From: Desulfovibrio legallii
GTDB lineage: Bacteria > Desulfobacterota > Desulfovibrionia > Desulfovibrionales > Desulfovibrionaceae
DNA: 64,000 bases
Assembly (NCBI RefSeq): GCF_900102485.1
Contig: NZ_FNBX01000003.1
Span: forward strand, 124,001 to 188,000
Direction of reading: 5' to 3'
The notes beneath the pieces are model-generated. The model did not search any database and was not told the origin of the DNA. It saw only the letters and a list, made by a program, of their open reading frames with translations. Of the stretch, positions 11,395-20,532 are shown one piece after another. Numbering within the stretch: the first letter of the stretch is position 1; each line of letters opens with the position of its first letter. The translations under genes and the position numbers were made by a program.

Positions 11395-11425
11395 TTGACC
11401 TTCCCCCACAGGGGAACGGTTACAA
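11395..11425 (+). promoter_or_regulatory. MerR-type promoter of the cut operon
   Basis: TTGACC (11395-11400), a 19-base spacer (11401-11419) and TTACAA (11420-11425). The spacer holds an inverted repeat, TTCCCC-CACA-GGGGAA (reading the TTCCCC closest to the centre), as expected for a MerR dimer twisting an over-long promoter. The sequence closely matches the divergent promoter at 11151-11181. The first cut gene starts at 11493, leaving a leader of about 60 bases. Confidence 0.75.
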
Positions 11426-11492
11426 CACAATCATGCCGTCCCTTCGTCCGCCAGGATCAGGGGCGCAACACAATAACAGCAGCGGAGCCGGT

Positions 11493-12089
11493 ATGCAGTA
11501 CAGAGGGGAACAAGCTCTGGGCCTTATTGAAACATTGGGCATGGTGCCCGCCATCTATGGCGCGGACAGCATGCTCAAGGCCGCCGATGTGGACCTGGTC
11601 GCCTACGAAAACGTGGGCTCCACCCTGGTGACCATCATGGTCTGCGGCGATGTGGCTGCCGTGCGCGCCTCCGTGGCCGCCGGGGCCGCCGCTGCCGCCG
11701 CCGTGGGCAAGCTCACGGCGCAGAACGTCATGCCCAGGCCCGTGCGCGGCGTAGGCGGCATTGCCAAGGCGCACCCCCTGGACGCTGTGCCAGAGGACGC
11801 CCCCGGCCTGCGCGCCCTGGGATTGATCGAAACCTTCGGCATCGTCTTCTTAATGGAAGGCGTCGACGCCATGATCAAGGCCGCCGACGTGGAGCTGATA
11901 GGTTACGAAAACGTGGCTTCGGGCTACTGCTCCGCCCTGACGCAGGGTGACGTGGCCGCCTGTGAGGCGGCCGTGGCGGCCGGGGTAAGGGCCGTTCACA
12001 ACATGGGAACCGAAATTTACAGCAGCTGCGTCATCCCCACCCCCCACCCGCAGCTCGTCAGGCTGGTCAGACGCTACGCGCTGCCGTGA
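11493..12089 (+). CDS. Tandem-domain BMC shell protein (BMC-T)
   Basis: 198 residues from ATG 11493 (GGAG upstream). Two BMC domains follow one another: RGEQALGLIETLGMVPAIYGADSMLKAADVDLV (about residues 3-90) and LRALGLIETFGIVFLMEGVDAMIKAADVELIGYENV (about 108-190). Trimers of such proteins form pseudohexameric shell tiles. No cysteine is placed as in Fe-S-binding PduT. It is the first gene of the choline-degradation microcompartment operon, 19 bases before the next gene. Confidence 0.92.
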   Translation: MQYRGEQALGLIETLGMVPAIYGADSMLKAADVDLVAYENVGSTLVTIMVCGDVAAVRASVAAGAAAAAAVGKLTAQNVMPRPVRGVGGIAKAHPLDAVPEDAPGLRALGLIETFGIVFLMEGVDAMIKAADVELIGYENVASGYCSALTQGDVAACEAAVAAGVRAVHNMGTEIYSSCVIPTPHPQLVRLVRRYALP

Positions 12090-12108
12090 TGCCGAAGCGG
12101 AGGGACCT

Positions 12109-13602
12109 ATGATCGGCGATAACGACCTCATTTCTATGCAGCAGGCCCGCATTCTTGCGGAGAACGCCGCCGCCGCGCAAAAAAAACTGGCCGCCATGCC
12201 CCAGGAAACCCTGGACGCCATCGTGGAGGCCATGGCCGACGCAGCGGAAGCCCAGGCCCAGTCCCTGGCCGTCATGAGCCAGGAAGAAAGCGACTGCGGC
12301 GTCTGGCAAGACAAGCTGGCCAAGATTCTGTTTGTCTGCCGCCGAGTGCGCCAAAGCCTGCGCGGCCTGCGCTGCGTCGGCCTCCTGCGCGAGGATAGCG
12401 CTTCCGGCGTGTGGGAGGTGGGGGTGCCCCTGGGCGTCATTGCAGCCCTCTGCCCGGTAACCAGCCCCATTTCCACGGCCGTCTGCAATACGTTGTTGGC
12501 CATAAAATCCGGCAACGCCATCGTTTTTTCCCTGCACCCCCGCGCGCTGGAAAGCATGCGCACGGCGCTGAACATCCTCTGCGCCGCCGGGCGCGCCCAT
12601 GGCCTGCCTGAAGGGGCCGTAGCCTATATGGATGTGGTGGCCAAAAAAGGCACGCAAGAGCTCATGCGCCACCCGGATGTGGCTCTGGTCATGGTTACGG
12701 GCGTGCTGGGCATGTTTCCCGCCGCGCGGGCCAGCGGCAAGCCCCTTATTTACGGCGGCACGGGCAACGGCCCCGTTTTCATCGAGCGCAGCGCCAGAGT
12801 GGAAACCGCCGTGGCGGACATCCTTGCCAGCAAATCCTTTGACAACGGCCTGGCCCCTTCCGCCGAGCAGTGCGTCATCGTGGACGGCTGCGTGGAACCC
12901 CAGGTGCGCCGGGCCTTTCAGGACCGGGGCGGCTATTTTATGAGCCCCGAAGAAGCCGCGGCGCTTATGGACGTGCTGTTTCACTCCGATGGCCGCCGCC
13001 GGCGGCACATGGTGGGCCAGTCCGCCCTGGCCCTGGCGCAGAAAGCAGGCTTTGCCCCGCCCAAGGGCACGCGGGTGCTGGTGGCCCCGCGCCGCTACGT
13101 TGCCGGAGCAGACCCCTATACCCGCGAGCTGCTCACGCCCGTGCTGGGCTATTATGTGGAGCCGGACTGGCGTCACGCCTGTGAAAAATGCCTGGAGCTG
13201 CTGCTGCAGGAGCGCCACGCCCAGACCCTGACCATCCACAGCGAAGATGCGGAGGTCATCCGCCAGTTCGCCCTCAAAAAGCCCGTGGCCCGTCTGCTGG
13301 TCAACACCGGCGCGGCCTTCGGCGGCATGGGGCTGACCACCAACCTCACCCCCGCCATGACCCAGGGCAGCGGCATTGCTGGCTACGGCATCACTTCGGA
13401 CAATATTTCGCCCTACAACCTTATCTACCGGCGCACCGTGGGCTTCGGCGCGCGCGGGCTGGATTGCCTGGCGGACCTTGCCGCGGGCGGGCCCGCAACG
13501 CCCCCGCCTGCAGCGCCGGACGCCCCGCTGGAGCTTTTGCGCGCCGTGCTGCGCCGCGTGCTGGAAACAGCGCGCCCCGCGCCCCACGGCAGCGCGGACT
13601 GA
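12109..13602 (+). CDS. Aldehyde dehydrogenase-like protein lacking the catalytic cysteine
   Basis: 497 residues, homologous along its length to the CoA-acylating aldehyde dehydrogenase at 17832 (same N-terminal helix, GVIAALCPVTSP, LAIKSGNAIVF and FDNG motifs). The active-site segment reads FDNGLAPSAEQ where the paralog has FDNGTICASEQ, so proline 250 replaces the nucleophilic cysteine. PSTNPTST is also changed to PVTSPIST. It is therefore probably not an acylating dehydrogenase and may serve as a subunit, scaffold or NAD(H)-binding partner. Desulfovibrio cut clusters are known to contain two such genes. The C-terminus ends in a short amphipathic helix (LELLRAVLRRVLETA) that could be an encapsulation tag. 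RBS GGAGGGACC. Confidence 0.88.
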   Translation: MIGDNDLISMQQARILAENAAAAQKKLAAMPQETLDAIVEAMADAAEAQAQSLAVMSQEESDCGVWQDKLAKILFVCRRVRQSLRGLRCVGLLREDSASGVWEVGVPLGVIAALCPVTSPISTAVCNTLLAIKSGNAIVFSLHPRALESMRTALNILCAAGRAHGLPEGAVAYMDVVAKKGTQELMRHPDVALVMVTGVLGMFPAARASGKPLIYGGTGNGPVFIERSARVETAVADILASKSFDNGLAPSAEQCVIVDGCVEPQVRRAFQDRGGYFMSPEEAAALMDVLFHSDGRRRRHMVGQSALALAQKAGFAPPKGTRVLVAPRRYVAGADPYTRELLTPVLGYYVEPDWRHACEKCLELLLQERHAQTLTIHSEDAEVIRQFALKKPVARLLVNTGAAFGGMGLTTNLTPAMTQGSGIAGYGITSDNISPYNLIYRRTVGFGARGLDCLADLAAGGPATPPPAAPDAPLELLRAVLRRVLETARPAPHGSAD

Positions 13603-13638
13603 GGCCAAGCCCCTGACCCGCACCCATGGAGGATACAA

Positions 13639-16185
13639 GTGGACCTGCACGATTTTTCCCAAAAAATAGCGGAAGTCGCCCATAGCCTTTCCCCGGACGA
13701 GCGCCGTCAGCTGCGCGCGCTTTTTGCCCCCAGCGCCGCCCCGGCGGCCGCGCAGAACCCCGCCGCCTCGCCTGCGGGCGCGCCTGCGGCGGCGGGCTCC
13801 GGCGTGCCGGATGGCCCAACCCGCCGCCATGTGCTGCTGAAAGAAAACTACCTCAAGCAGCAGCCCCGCATCACCATTCACCGCGCCCGCGCCATCACCA
13901 AGATCGATAGAGAAAACCCCGGCATGCCGCGCATTCTGCTGCGCGCCAAGGCCTTCCGCTATTGCTGCGAAACGGCCCCCCTGGTCATCCAGGACCACGA
14001 GCTCATTGTGGGCGCGCCCAACGGCGCGCCGCGCGCCGGGGCGTTCTCCCCGGACATTTCCTGGCGCTGGCTCAGGGATGAGCTGGACACCATCGCCAAC
14101 CGCCCGCAGGACCCCTTCCACATCGCTGAAGAGGACAAAAAAATCCTGCGCGAGGAAGTCTTCCCCTACTGGGAAGGCAAATCCGTGGACGAATACTGCG
14201 AGGCGCAGTACCGCGAGGCGGGTCTGTGGGAGCTTTCCGGCGAATCCTTCGTCTCCGACTGCTCTTACCACGCCCTCAACGGCGGCGGCGATTCCAACCC
14301 CGGCTATGACGTCATCCTGATGAAGAAGGGCATGCTGGACATCCAGCGCGAGGCGCGCGAGCACCTGGCCCAGCTGGACTACGATAAGCCCGAAGACATT
14401 GACAAAATCTACTTCTATAAATCAGTGATCGAAACCACCGAAGGCGTCATGTGCTATGCCAAACGCCTTTCGGAATACGCGGCCCAGTGCGCCGCCGCTG
14501 CAAGCGACCCCGTGCGCAAGGCCGAGCTGGAAAAAATCGCCGCGGTCAACGCCCGCGTGCCCGCGCACGCGCCCACCACCTTCTGGGAGGCCATCCAGGC
14601 CGTCTGGACCGTGGAATCCCTGCTGGTGGTGGAAGAAAACCAGACCGGCATGTCCATCGGCCGCGTGGACCAGTACATGTACCCCTTCTACAAGGCCGAC
14701 CTGGAAGCGGGCCGCATCACGCCCTGCGAGGCTTTTGACCTGGCGGGCTGCATGCTCATCAAAATGTCGGAAATGATGTGGCTGACCAGCGAGGGCAGCT
14801 CCAAATTCTTTGCCGGCTACCAGCCTTTCGTCAACATGTGCGTGGGCGGCGTCACGCGCGAAGGGCGCGACGCCACCAACGAGCTGACCTATCTGCTCAT
14901 GGATGCCGTGCGCCATGTGCGCATCTACCAGCCCTCTCTGGCCACCCGCGTGCACAATGCCTCGCCGCAGGACTACCTCAAAAAAATCGTGTCCGTTATC
15001 CGCTCCGGCATGGGCTTCCCCGCCGTGCATTTTGACGACACCCACATCAAAATGATGCTCGCCAAAGGCGTGAGCATGGAAGACGCCCGCGACTACTGCC
15101 TCATGGGCTGCGTGGAACCGCAGAAATCCGGCCGCCTCTACCAGTGGACCTCCACAGCCTACACCCAGTGGCCCATCTGCATTGAGCTTGTGCTCAACCA
15201 CGGCGTGCCCTTGTGGTACGGCAAAAAGGTCTGCCCCGACCTGGGCGACCTGAGCCAATTCGACACCTTTGAGAAATTCGACGCCGCCGTTAAGGAACAG
15301 ATCCGCTACATCACCAAGTGGTCCAGCGTGGCCACGGTCATTTCCCAGCGTGTGCACCGCGACCTGGCCCCCAAGCCGCTTATGTCCATCATGTACGAAG
15401 GCTGCATGGAGCACGGGTGCGATGTGGCCGCGGGCGGCGCCATGTACAACTTCGGCCCCGGCGTGGTCTGGAGCGGCCTGGCGACCTACACGGATTCCAT
15501 GGCCGCCGTCAAAAAGCTGGTTTACGACGACAAAAAATACACCCTCCAGCAGCTTAACGAGGCCCTGAAGGCCGACTTTGAAGGCTACGAAAGCCTGCGC
15601 GCCGATTGCCTGGCCGCCCCCAAATACGGCAACGACGACGATTACGCCGACGCCATTGCCGCCGACCTCATCGCCTTTACCGAGCGGGAGCACCGCAAAT
15701 ACCGCACGCTCTACTCCATCCTCAGCCACGGCACCCTCTCCATCTCCAACAACACCCCCTTCGGGCAGATGCTGGGGGCCTCGGCCAACGGGCGCAAGGC
15801 CTGGCTGCCCCTCTCAGACGGCATCAGCCCCACCCAGGGCGCGGACTACAAGGGCCCCACGGCCATCATTAAGAGCGTGTCCAAAATGTCCAACGACAAC
15901 ATGAACATCGGCATGGTGCACAACTTCAAGCTCCTGCCGGGCCTGTTGGACACGCCTGAAGGCGAACAGGGCCTCATTACCCTGATCCGCTCGGCCAGCA
16001 TCCTGGGCAACGGCGAAATGCAGTTCAACTACCTGGACAACAAAACCATGCTGGAGGCCCAGCAGCGCCCCGGCGACTACCGCGACCTGGTAGTCCGTGT
16101 GGCGGGCTACAGCGCCTTCTTTGTGGAGCTGTGCAAAGACGTGCAGGACGAGATCATCAGCAGAACCGTGCTCAAAAACTTCTGA
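13639..16185 (+). CDS. cutC: Choline trimethylamine-lyase CutC (glycyl radical enzyme)
   Basis: 848 residues from GTG 13639, with GGAGG at 13628. It cleaves choline to trimethylamine and acetaldehyde inside the microcompartment. All CutC hallmarks are present with a +2 offset from the characterised Desulfovibrio enzyme numbering: Tyr210 and Asp218 ([10 protein letters not shown]), Phe397, the thiyl-radical Cys491 and Glu493 in GCVEPQKSG, Thr504, and glycyl-radical Gly823 in RVAGYSAFF. These residues separate it from glycerol/propanediol dehydratases and pyruvate formate-lyase. The first ~30 residues form an amphipathic helix followed by an Ala/Pro linker to residue 60, a likely encapsulation tag. 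Confidence 0.98.
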   Translation: MDLHDFSQKIAEVAHSLSPDERRQLRALFAPSAAPAAAQNPAASPAGAPAAAGSGVPDGPTRRHVLLKENYLKQQPRITIHRARAITKIDRENPGMPRILLRAKAFRYCCETAPLVIQDHELIVGAPNGAPRAGAFSPDISWRWLRDELDTIANRPQDPFHIAEEDKKILREEVFPYWEGKSVDEYCEAQYREAGLWELSGESFVSDCSYHALNGGGDSNPGYDVILMKKGMLDIQREAREHLAQLDYDKPEDIDKIYFYKSVIETTEGVMCYAKRLSEYAAQCAAAASDPVRKAELEKIAAVNARVPAHAPTTFWEAIQAVWTVESLLVVEENQTGMSIGRVDQYMYPFYKADLEAGRITPCEAFDLAGCMLIKMSEMMWLTSEGSSKFFAGYQPFVNMCVGGVTREGRDATNELTYLLMDAVRHVRIYQPSLATRVHNASPQDYLKKIVSVIRSGMGFPAVHFDDTHIKMMLAKGVSMEDARDYCLMGCVEPQKSGRLYQWTSTAYTQWPICIELVLNHGVPLWYGKKVCPDLGDLSQFDTFEKFDAAVKEQIRYITKWSSVATVISQRVHRDLAPKPLMSIMYEGCMEHGCDVAAGGAMYNFGPGVVWSGLATYTDSMAAVKKLVYDDKKYTLQQLNEALKADFEGYESLRADCLAAPKYGNDDDYADAIAADLIAFTEREHRKYRTLYSILSHGTLSISNNTPFGQMLGASANGRKAWLPLSDGISPTQGADYKGPTAIIKSVSKMSNDNMNIGMVHNFKLLPGLLDTPEGEQGLITLIRSASILGNGEMQFNYLDNKTMLEAQQRPGDYRDLVVRVAGYSAFFVELCKDVQDEIISRTVLKNF

Positions 16186-16278
16186 GCGCGCAGGCCTGGG
16201 AACCCGCCCGCAGGGGGCGGTTCCCGGCCATGAACCCCCGGCTGCGGCGCAACGCCCATGTACGGCAGAGGAAATACC

Positions 16279-17211
16279 GTGATCGAACGCAAGGCCAATG
16301 TCTTCAATATCCAGAAGTACAATATGTACGACGGACCGGGCATCCGCACCCTGGTGTTCTTCAAGGGCTGCCCCCTGCGCTGCCTCTGGTGTTCCAACCC
16401 GGAAAGCCAGCACGGCCGCTATGAAGTCCTGTTCAAAAAAGACCTCTGCGTCCACTGCGGGGCCTGCGTGCCCGTCTGTCCCGTGGGCATCCACAGCCTG
16501 GTCAACGCCCACAGCACGCATGTGGTGGACAGAACCAAGGACTGCATCCGCTGCGAGGCCTGCGTGCGCGCCTGTCCGCAGGCGGCCCTGGCCATTGCCG
16601 GGGAGCGCAGAAGCATTTCCGAGCTGCTTGAGGTGGTGGAGCAGGACTGGCTGTTTTACGAAAATTCCGGCGGCGGCCTCACCGTGGGCGGCGGCGAACC
16701 CTTGCTGCAGCACGAGGCCTTGGCCAACCTGCTGCTGGCCTGCAAACAAAAAGGCATCCGCACGGCCATCGAGACCTCCGGCTACGCCAAGCCGGAAGCG
16801 CTGCGCCAGGTGGCGGAAATCTGCGATCTGTTTCTCTTTGACATCAAACATATGGACGCGGACCGGCACTACGCCCTTACCGGCGTGCGCAACGAAAGCA
16901 TCCTCGCCAACCTGCAATGGCTGCTGGAAAACGGCTGCGCCGTCAACATCCGCATGCCCCTGCTCAAAGGCTACAACGACGACACGGAGGAAATCCGCGC
17001 TGTGGGCAGCTTCCTGGCCTGTCATGCCGAGCGGAACAACTTCAAGGGCATTGATCTTCTGCCCTACCACCGTCTGGGCGTCGGCAAATACGCCCAGCTG
17101 GATCGGGACTACGCCATTGCGGACAACCCCGCCCCGGACGACGCGGACCTGGACCGCATCCGTGAAATTTTACAGGGCTTCGGCCTTACGGCCAGGGTCA
17201 TCAGGCACTGA
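16279..17211 (+). CDS. cutD: CutC-activating radical SAM enzyme CutD
   Basis: About 310 residues. It uses S-adenosylmethionine to install the glycyl radical on CutC. The radical SAM cluster CPLRCLWC (CX3CX2C) is near residue 32. Two ferredoxin-type cluster motifs follow (CVHCGACVPVC and CIRCEACVRAC), as in glycyl-radical activases of this class, then GGGEPLLQ and the TSGYA segment. I chose GTG 16279, which has AGAGGAAA upstream. ATG 16258 is in frame but has no ribosome site. It lies 93 bases after cutC. Confidence 0.96.
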   Translation: MIERKANVFNIQKYNMYDGPGIRTLVFFKGCPLRCLWCSNPESQHGRYEVLFKKDLCVHCGACVPVCPVGIHSLVNAHSTHVVDRTKDCIRCEACVRACPQAALAIAGERRSISELLEVVEQDWLFYENSGGGLTVGGGEPLLQHEALANLLLACKQKGIRTAIETSGYAKPEALRQVAEICDLFLFDIKHMDADRHYALTGVRNESILANLQWLLENGCAVNIRMPLLKGYNDDTEEIRAVGSFLACHAERNNFKGIDLLPYHRLGVGKYAQLDRDYAIADNPAPDDADLDRIREILQGFGLTARVIRH

Positions 17212-17234
17212 TGCCCGCCCACGGGAGGAAAACC

Positions 17235-17825
17235 ATGCTGGCACTGGGACTTGTGGAAACCAAAGGGCTGGTGGGCGCCATTGAAGCGGCGGACGTCATG
17301 CTCAAAGCCGCCGACGTGCGCCTGCTGGAAAAATCGCTGGCCTCGGGCGGGCTTGTCACCATCACCGTAGCAGGCGAGGTAAGCGCCGTGCAGTCCTCCG
17401 TGGACGCGGCGCAGGCCGCCGTTGACCGGCTGGCCGGGGCTGTTCGCATCTCCTGCCACGTCATCCCCCGCCCGGACGGCGAACTGGAGCGCATTCTGCG
17501 GCTGCAGCCCGCCTGCGCCCAGGCGGAGAGCACGGCCAAAGCGGAAGACGAGCAAAACGCCGCCCCGACACAAGAGGAAGCCACCCCGACCAGCGAGCCC
17601 CAGCCCGCGGCGGAAGGCACGGCGCAGCAGCCCCCAAGCGCGGCGATAACGCCGGAAACCCCGCCGGCCTTTGATCGGGAAAAAACCAAAACCATGAGCA
17701 TGAGCGCACTGCGCCGCCTGGCGACCGAGCTGGAAACGGACCTGAGCAGTGCCCAGATCGCCGCCGCCAACCGGCAAACCCTGCTGAACGCCATTGAGCG
17801 GGCGACACGGAAGGAAAAGGAGTAA
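17235..17825 (+). CDS. BMC shell protein with long C-terminal extension
   Basis: 196 residues from ATG 17235, with GGGAGG upstream; the in-frame ATG 17211 lacks a site. Residues 1-85 are one BMC domain (ALGLVETKGLVGAIEAADVMLKAADV). Residues 90-150 are a Glu/Ala/Pro-rich disordered linker. Residues 152-196 form a small helical domain (MSMSALRRLATELETDL...QTLLNAIERATRKEKE), similar in pattern to SAP/Rho-N helix-extension-helix folds. EutK and PduK are BMC proteins with comparable tails. It may be a minor shell protein linking shell to cargo or nucleic acid. It is followed seven bases later by cutF. Confidence 0.88.
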   Translation: MLALGLVETKGLVGAIEAADVMLKAADVRLLEKSLASGGLVTITVAGEVSAVQSSVDAAQAAVDRLAGAVRISCHVIPRPDGELERILRLQPACAQAESTAKAEDEQNAAPTQEEATPTSEPQPAAEGTAQQPPSAAITPETPPAFDREKTKTMSMSALRRLATELETDLSSAQIAAANRQTLLNAIERATRKEKE

Positions 17826-17831
17826 CAAAAA

Positions 17832-19403
17832 ATGGTTGATAAGGATCTGCTTTCCATTCAGGAGGCTCGCGCCCTGGTGCGCGCCGCGCGCAAGGCGCAA
17901 CCGGAATTTGCCCGGCTTTCTCAGGAGCGCGTGGACCGTGTGGTCTGCGCTGTGGCCGAAGCCGCCGCGTCCCAGGCCGAGGCCCTGGCCCGTCTGGCCG
18001 TGGAAGAAACCGGCTTCGGCAAGCCGGAAGACAAAAAGACCAAAAATCTGCTGGCCAGCGAAAAAGTCTGCGCCCGCATCAAGGATATGAAAACCGTGGG
18101 CGTGCTGCACGCCGACCCTGCCTCCAAGGTGGTGGAAATAGCCGTGCCGGTGGGCGTCATCGCCGGCATCGTGCCCTCCACCAATCCCACGTCCACGGTG
18201 ATCTACAAGTCGCTTATCGCCCTCAAAGCGGGCAACGCCATTGTCTTCACCCCGCACCCCAGCGCCAAAAAGTGCATCGCCCGCACCGTGGAAGTCATCC
18301 AGGGCGCGCTGCGCGGCTGCGACGTCTCCCCCGACCTGGTAAGCAGCATCAGCCTGCCCACCATTGAAGGCACCAACGAGCTCATGAAACGCGCCGACCT
18401 CATCCTGGCCACCGGCGGCCCCGGCATGGTCAAGGCGGCCTACAGTTCCGGCACCCCCGCTTTGGGCGTGGGCGCGGGCAACGTGCCCGCCTACATTGAG
18501 CGCAGCGCCGACGTCAAAGACGCCGTGGCCAAGATCATGAGCAGCAAGACCTTTGACAACGGCACCATCTGCGCCTCGGAGCAGTCCATCGTTACCGATG
18601 CCTGCATTGCCGAGAAAGTACGCGCCGCCCTTATGGAACAAGGCGGCTACTTCCTCGCCGGCGAAGCCCTGACCAAGGTCAAAAACGTTATGGAACGCGG
18701 CAACGGCACCATGAATCCGGCCATCGTGGGCCGCGACGCCCTGACCATCGCGGCCGCAGCCGGCATTGATGTGCCCTCCGGCACCCGGCTGCTTATCTCG
18801 GACGAAAAAGGCATCGGCCCCAAGTACCCCTTCAGCAAAGAAAAGCTCACCGCCCTGCTGGGCTTCTATGTGGTGGAAGACTGGCGCGAAGCCTGCGAGG
18901 TGTGCACCGCCCTGCTGCACAACGGCGGCGTGGGGCACTCCCTGTCCATCCACTCGCGGGACGAAGACGTGATCCGCGAATTCGGCATGCGCAAGCCCGT
19001 CTCGCGCATGCTGGTCAACACGCCCTCCACCCAGGGGGCCGTGGGCATCTCCTCCGGGCTGTTCCCCAGCTTCACCCTGGGCTGCGGAGCCGTGGGCGGC
19101 AGCGCCACCTCCGACAACGTGACGCCCCTGAACCTCATCAACGTGCGGCGGGTGGCCTACGACCTGCACACGCCCTGCGATTTCCACGTTGCGCCCGCGT
19201 CCGCACAGAGCGCCTGCGGCGTTTCTTCCGTAACGCCCGCGCGGCCCTGCCCGCCCTCCGCCGCCCTGGGCGGCTGCTGCGGCCGCGCAGCCAACCATGA
19301 AGCCGTGGTCGCCCCGCAAAGCCCGGCCCCGGCCCCCGGCGGCAACCTGGACATTAACGCCATCACTGAAATGATCGTGGCTGAGCTGAAAAAAGCTCTC
19401 TGA
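17832..19403 (+). CDS. cutF: CoA-acylating acetaldehyde dehydrogenase
   Basis: 523 residues. It oxidises acetaldehyde with NAD+ and CoA to acetyl-CoA inside the compartment. The active-site Cys247 lies in FDNGTICASEQ, and the nucleotide-binding VPSTNPTST and LKAGNAIVF segments are intact. After the enzyme ends (~residue 455) there is a Cys/Ala/Pro-rich linker and a terminal amphipathic helix (LDINAITEMIVAELKKAL), a typical C-terminal encapsulation peptide. RBS AAGGAG. The letter cutF follows published cut nomenclature as I recall it; the function is clearer than the letter. Confidence 0.94.
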   Translation: MVDKDLLSIQEARALVRAARKAQPEFARLSQERVDRVVCAVAEAAASQAEALARLAVEETGFGKPEDKKTKNLLASEKVCARIKDMKTVGVLHADPASKVVEIAVPVGVIAGIVPSTNPTSTVIYKSLIALKAGNAIVFTPHPSAKKCIARTVEVIQGALRGCDVSPDLVSSISLPTIEGTNELMKRADLILATGGPGMVKAAYSSGTPALGVGAGNVPAYIERSADVKDAVAKIMSSKTFDNGTICASEQSIVTDACIAEKVRAALMEQGGYFLAGEALTKVKNVMERGNGTMNPAIVGRDALTIAAAAGIDVPSGTRLLISDEKGIGPKYPFSKEKLTALLGFYVVEDWREACEVCTALLHNGGVGHSLSIHSRDEDVIREFGMRKPVSRMLVNTPSTQGAVGISSGLFPSFTLGCGAVGGSATSDNVTPLNLINVRRVAYDLHTPCDFHVAPASAQSACGVSSVTPARPCPPSAALGGCCGRAANHEAVVAPQSPAPAPGGNLDINAITEMIVAELKKAL

Positions 19404-19468
19404 TTCCGGCGCATCCCCCCCCACGCCGTTAACCATATAGTTATCCCAACAGTAAAGGAGAAACCGCT

Positions 19469-19756
19469 ATGACCACCTCTTCCAACGCCCTGGGCATGAT
19501 CGAAACCCGTGGCCTGGTGGGCGCTGTTGAAGCCGCCGACGCCATGGTCAAGGCCGCCAACGTTACCCTTATCGGCCGCAGCCAGGTGGGCGCGGGCCTG
19601 GTCACCGTTATGGTGCGCGGCGACGTGGGCGCGGTCAAAGCCGCCACGGACGCGGGCGCCGCTGCCGCCAAAAAGGTCGGCGAGCTGGTGAGCGTGCACG
19701 TCATCCCCCGCCCGCACAGCGAAGTGGAAATGATCCTGCCCCATCGCGAAGCCTAA
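19469..19756 (+). CDS. BMC-H hexameric shell protein
   Basis: 95 residues, a single BMC domain of the PduA/EutM type: [50 protein letters not shown] and [12 protein letters not shown]. Such hexamers are the main shell facet tiles and have a central substrate pore. It is nearly identical to the second BMC-H protein at 23229, which points to a recent duplication or strong constraint. The start has a good AAAGGAG site. Confidence 0.96.
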   Translation: MTTSSNALGMIETRGLVGAVEAADAMVKAANVTLIGRSQVGAGLVTVMVRGDVGAVKAATDAGAAAAKKVGELVSVHVIPRPHSEVEMILPHREA

Positions 19757-19828
19757 CTCCCCCCACACTAACCGGCGCGGGCGGACGGGGCGGCCCCCCG
19801 CCCCGCCCGCCGCATACGGAAAGCAGCC

Positions 19829-20530
19829 ATGACCGCACAGACTTGCACCGATCTGCAGATCAAAGACCTTCTGGAACGCCTGGTGCGCGGCGTGCTCGCG
19901 GAAGCGCGCGCAACCGCGCCCCTGGGCGCGGCCCCCGACGTCGCGTCCATGAACGCCGGGCCCATCCCCGTGGAAATCTCCGCCCGCCATGTGCACCTGA
20001 GCACCGCCGACGCCATCAACCTCTTTGGCGAGGCCCTGCGCCCCCACAAGCCCCTCTCCCAACCGGGGCAGTTTCTCAGCACCCAGCGGGTACGCCTTAT
20101 CGGACCCAAGGGCGTCATGGACAATGTGGCCGTGCTGGGCCCGGCCAGGGATGTCTCACAGGTAGAGATATCCAAAACCGACGCCCGCGCCCTGGGCATA
20201 GACCCGCCCGTGCGCCAGAGCGGCGACACGGCCGGTACCCCCGGCGTCATCCTGGCCTCGGCCACGGGCATTGTGGGGCTGGAATCGGGCGTCATCGTGG
20301 CCTCGCGCCACATTCACATGCACACGGACGACGCCCGGCGCTTCGGCCTCAAAGATAAGGACATGGTGGACGTCCGCCTGGATACGGAGCGCCCCGTCAT
20401 TCTGGAAAACGTCCTTGTCCGGGTAAGCCCGGACTTCAAACTCGCCATGCACATTGACGCCGACGAAGGCAACAGCGCCGGATGGAAGCCCGGCGCCACG
20501 GGCGTCATCATCGCCCGGCACAGGAGCTGA
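19829..20530 (+). CDS. pduL: PduL-type phosphate acetyltransferase
   Basis: 233 residues. It converts acetyl-CoA to acetyl phosphate and recycles CoA inside the compartment, allowing ATP formation by acetate kinase. The two PduL zinc-binding segments are visible: EISARHVHLS near residue 50 and ASRHIHMHTDD near residue 155. Residues 6-26 (TDLQIKDLLERLVRGVLAEA) form an amphipathic encapsulation helix, followed by a linker. The stop is two bases before the next start. Confidence 0.95.
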   Translation: MTAQTCTDLQIKDLLERLVRGVLAEARATAPLGAAPDVASMNAGPIPVEISARHVHLSTADAINLFGEALRPHKPLSQPGQFLSTQRVRLIGPKGVMDNVAVLGPARDVSQVEISKTDARALGIDPPVRQSGDTAGTPGVILASATGIVGLESGVIVASRHIHMHTDDARRFGLKDKDMVDVRLDTERPVILENVLVRVSPDFKLAMHIDADEGNSAGWKPGATGVIIARHRS

Positions 20531-20532
20531 GC

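Noticed and set aside
14422..15729. Long minus-strand frame inside cutC
   Set aside because: Antisense shadow of a highly conserved enzyme gene, rich in His/Val/Phe, with no recognisable domain.
13639..16185. Glycerol or propanediol dehydratase, or pyruvate formate-lyase
   Set aside because: The choline-specific residues (Tyr210, Asp218, Phe397, GCVEP with Glu493, Thr504) and the gene neighbourhood identify CutC.
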